Positions 6,538 to 6,682 of a DNA stretch of 6,682 nt are shown piece by piece (the stretch's first letter is position 1; each line of letters starts with the position of its first letter). Source of the stretch: an uncultured Collinsella sp. (GTDB lineage: Bacteria; Actinomycetota; Coriobacteriia; Coriobacteriales; Coriobacteriaceae). The DNA lies in the NCBI GenBank assembly GCA_900754445.1, contig CAAECW010000121.1, positions 1 through 6,682 on the forward strand, given 5' to 3'. The translations under genes were made by a program, and so were the position numbers. The notes beneath the pieces are model-generated. The model did not search any database. It was not told the DNA's origin and was given only the letters and a program-made list of their open reading frames with translations.

Positions 6538-6556
6538 CGTCTGAAAATCCACGCTC
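6538..6556 (+). repeat. 19-bp repeat, copy 2
   Basis: cgtctgaaaatccacgctc; one base differs from copy 1, and it starts 29 bases after it. Confidence 0.8.
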
Positions 6557-6559
6557 GTG

Positions 6560-6578
6560 TGTCCGAAAATCCACGCTC
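6560..6578 (+). repeat. 19-bp repeat, copy 3
   Basis: tgtccgaaaatccacgctc; one base differs from copy 1, and it starts 22 bases after copy 2. The unequal spacing and short spacers (10 and 3 bases) argue against a CRISPR array. Confidence 0.8.
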
Positions 6579-6588
6579 GCGCGGCAGA

Positions 6589-6616
6589 TTGGTCGAGGGC
6601 CCCATATGGGTATACT
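6589..6616 (+). promoter_or_regulatory. sigma-70-type promoter of the right-hand partial gene
   Basis: TTGGTC (6589-6594) and TATACT (6611-6616) are separated by 16 bases, both close to consensus. It lies 11 bases after the last 19-bp repeat and would start transcription near 6622, giving a leader of roughly 45 bases. Confidence 0.6.
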
Positions 6617-6636
6617 CTCGAGGATTCGACTCGATT

Positions 6637-6652
6637 CGCCCCCGCTGGGGCG
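6637..6652 (+). promoter_or_regulatory. GC hairpin in the leader, just before the ribosome site
   Basis: CGCCCC (6637-6642) and GGGGCG (6647-6652) form a perfect six-pair stem with a four-base loop. It ends two bases before AAAGGAG, so it may shape access to the ribosome site. No T tract follows, so it is not a terminator. Confidence 0.5.
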
Positions 6653-6668
6653 TCAAAGGAGACTGCAT

Positions 6669-6682
6669 ATGCCCACCACCTC
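6669..6682 (+). CDS. 5' end of an unidentified gene, cut by the window edge
   Basis: AAAGGAG (6655-6661) stands seven bases before an ATG, with a good promoter upstream, so this is a well-supported gene start. Only MPTT and part of a fifth codon are visible, too little to name it. It is divergent from the AlbA_2 gene. Confidence 0.7.

Larger units (their letters stand above)
6171..6588. other. repeat-rich non-coding region between divergent genes
   Basis: About 500 bp separate the AlbA_2 start from the gene at 6669. I see no credible gene: the 87-codon frame on the minus strand (6405-6668) is only a translation of the repeats and runs across the promoter of the next gene. The left two thirds are AT-rich and hold the TATCTCTC hairpin pair; the right third is GC-rich and holds the 19-bp repeats. 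No clear sigma-70 promoter for the AlbA_2 gene could be fixed in it. Confidence 0.7.

Noticed and set aside
6464..6578. CRISPR array
   Set aside because: Spacers are 10 and 3 bases, unequal, one unit is inverted, and no cas genes are present.
6405..6668. 87-codon open frame on the minus strand
   Set aside because: Its peptide (repeated RGFSD / AWIF pieces) is just the translated 19-bp repeats, and it overlaps the promoter and leader of the divergent gene.
1..6682. Depletion of GATC sites near the R-M genes
   Set aside because: By eye there are about two dozen GATC sites, roughly what chance predicts for this length, including several inside both R-M genes.

Overview
The window reads as a piece of a moderately high-GC bacterial chromosome carrying a restriction-modification (R-M) locus. 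The tRNA tail has its CCA encoded, and GTG/ATG starts follow AAGGAG/GGAGG ribosome sites. Overall flavour (GC-rich codons, GTATACT -10 boxes, the protein families) suggests an actinobacterium of the Coriobacteriia type, such as Collinsella or Olsenella. That placement is inference with modest confidence; nothing here is a phylogenetic marker.

Layout. Bases 1-40 are the 3' end of a tRNA (probably tRNA-Val, GAC), followed at once by a rho-independent terminator (49-85). A 228-aa DUF5710-type protein with two CxxC pairs follows (323-1009, +). Next is a divergent Sau3AI-type type II R-M pair: the restriction endonuclease (1065-2570, -) and the C5-cytosine methyltransferase (2711-3973, +). They are separated by 140 bp that hold a 27-bp imperfect palindrome with a GATC on its edge. 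The methyltransferase ends in a clear terminator (3985-4019). An orphan 163-aa gene (4099-4590, +) follows with its own promoter. It converges on an AlbA_2 (Schlafen-type) / GHKL-ATPase / winged-helix protein (4691-6157, -). The last 500 bp are non-coding and repeat-rich: two diverged copies of a TATCTCTC-type hairpin element, then three direct copies and one inverted copy of a 19-bp GTCCGAAAATCCACGCTC-type repeat. They end in a promoter, a leader hairpin and a strong ribosome site for a gene of which only the first codons are present (6669 on).

How it works together. By family knowledge, the endonuclease should cleave unmethylated GATC and the methyltransferase should methylate the C of GATC, so the host (which has many GATC sites here) is protected while incoming DNA is cut. 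No controller (C) gene is visible, so the divergent spacer with its palindrome and GATC is the obvious place for regulation, possibly by methylation. The AlbA_2 protein may be an accessory defence or regulatory protein, but the sequence shows no direct link: it is convergent with the orphan gene and not in an operon with the R-M genes.
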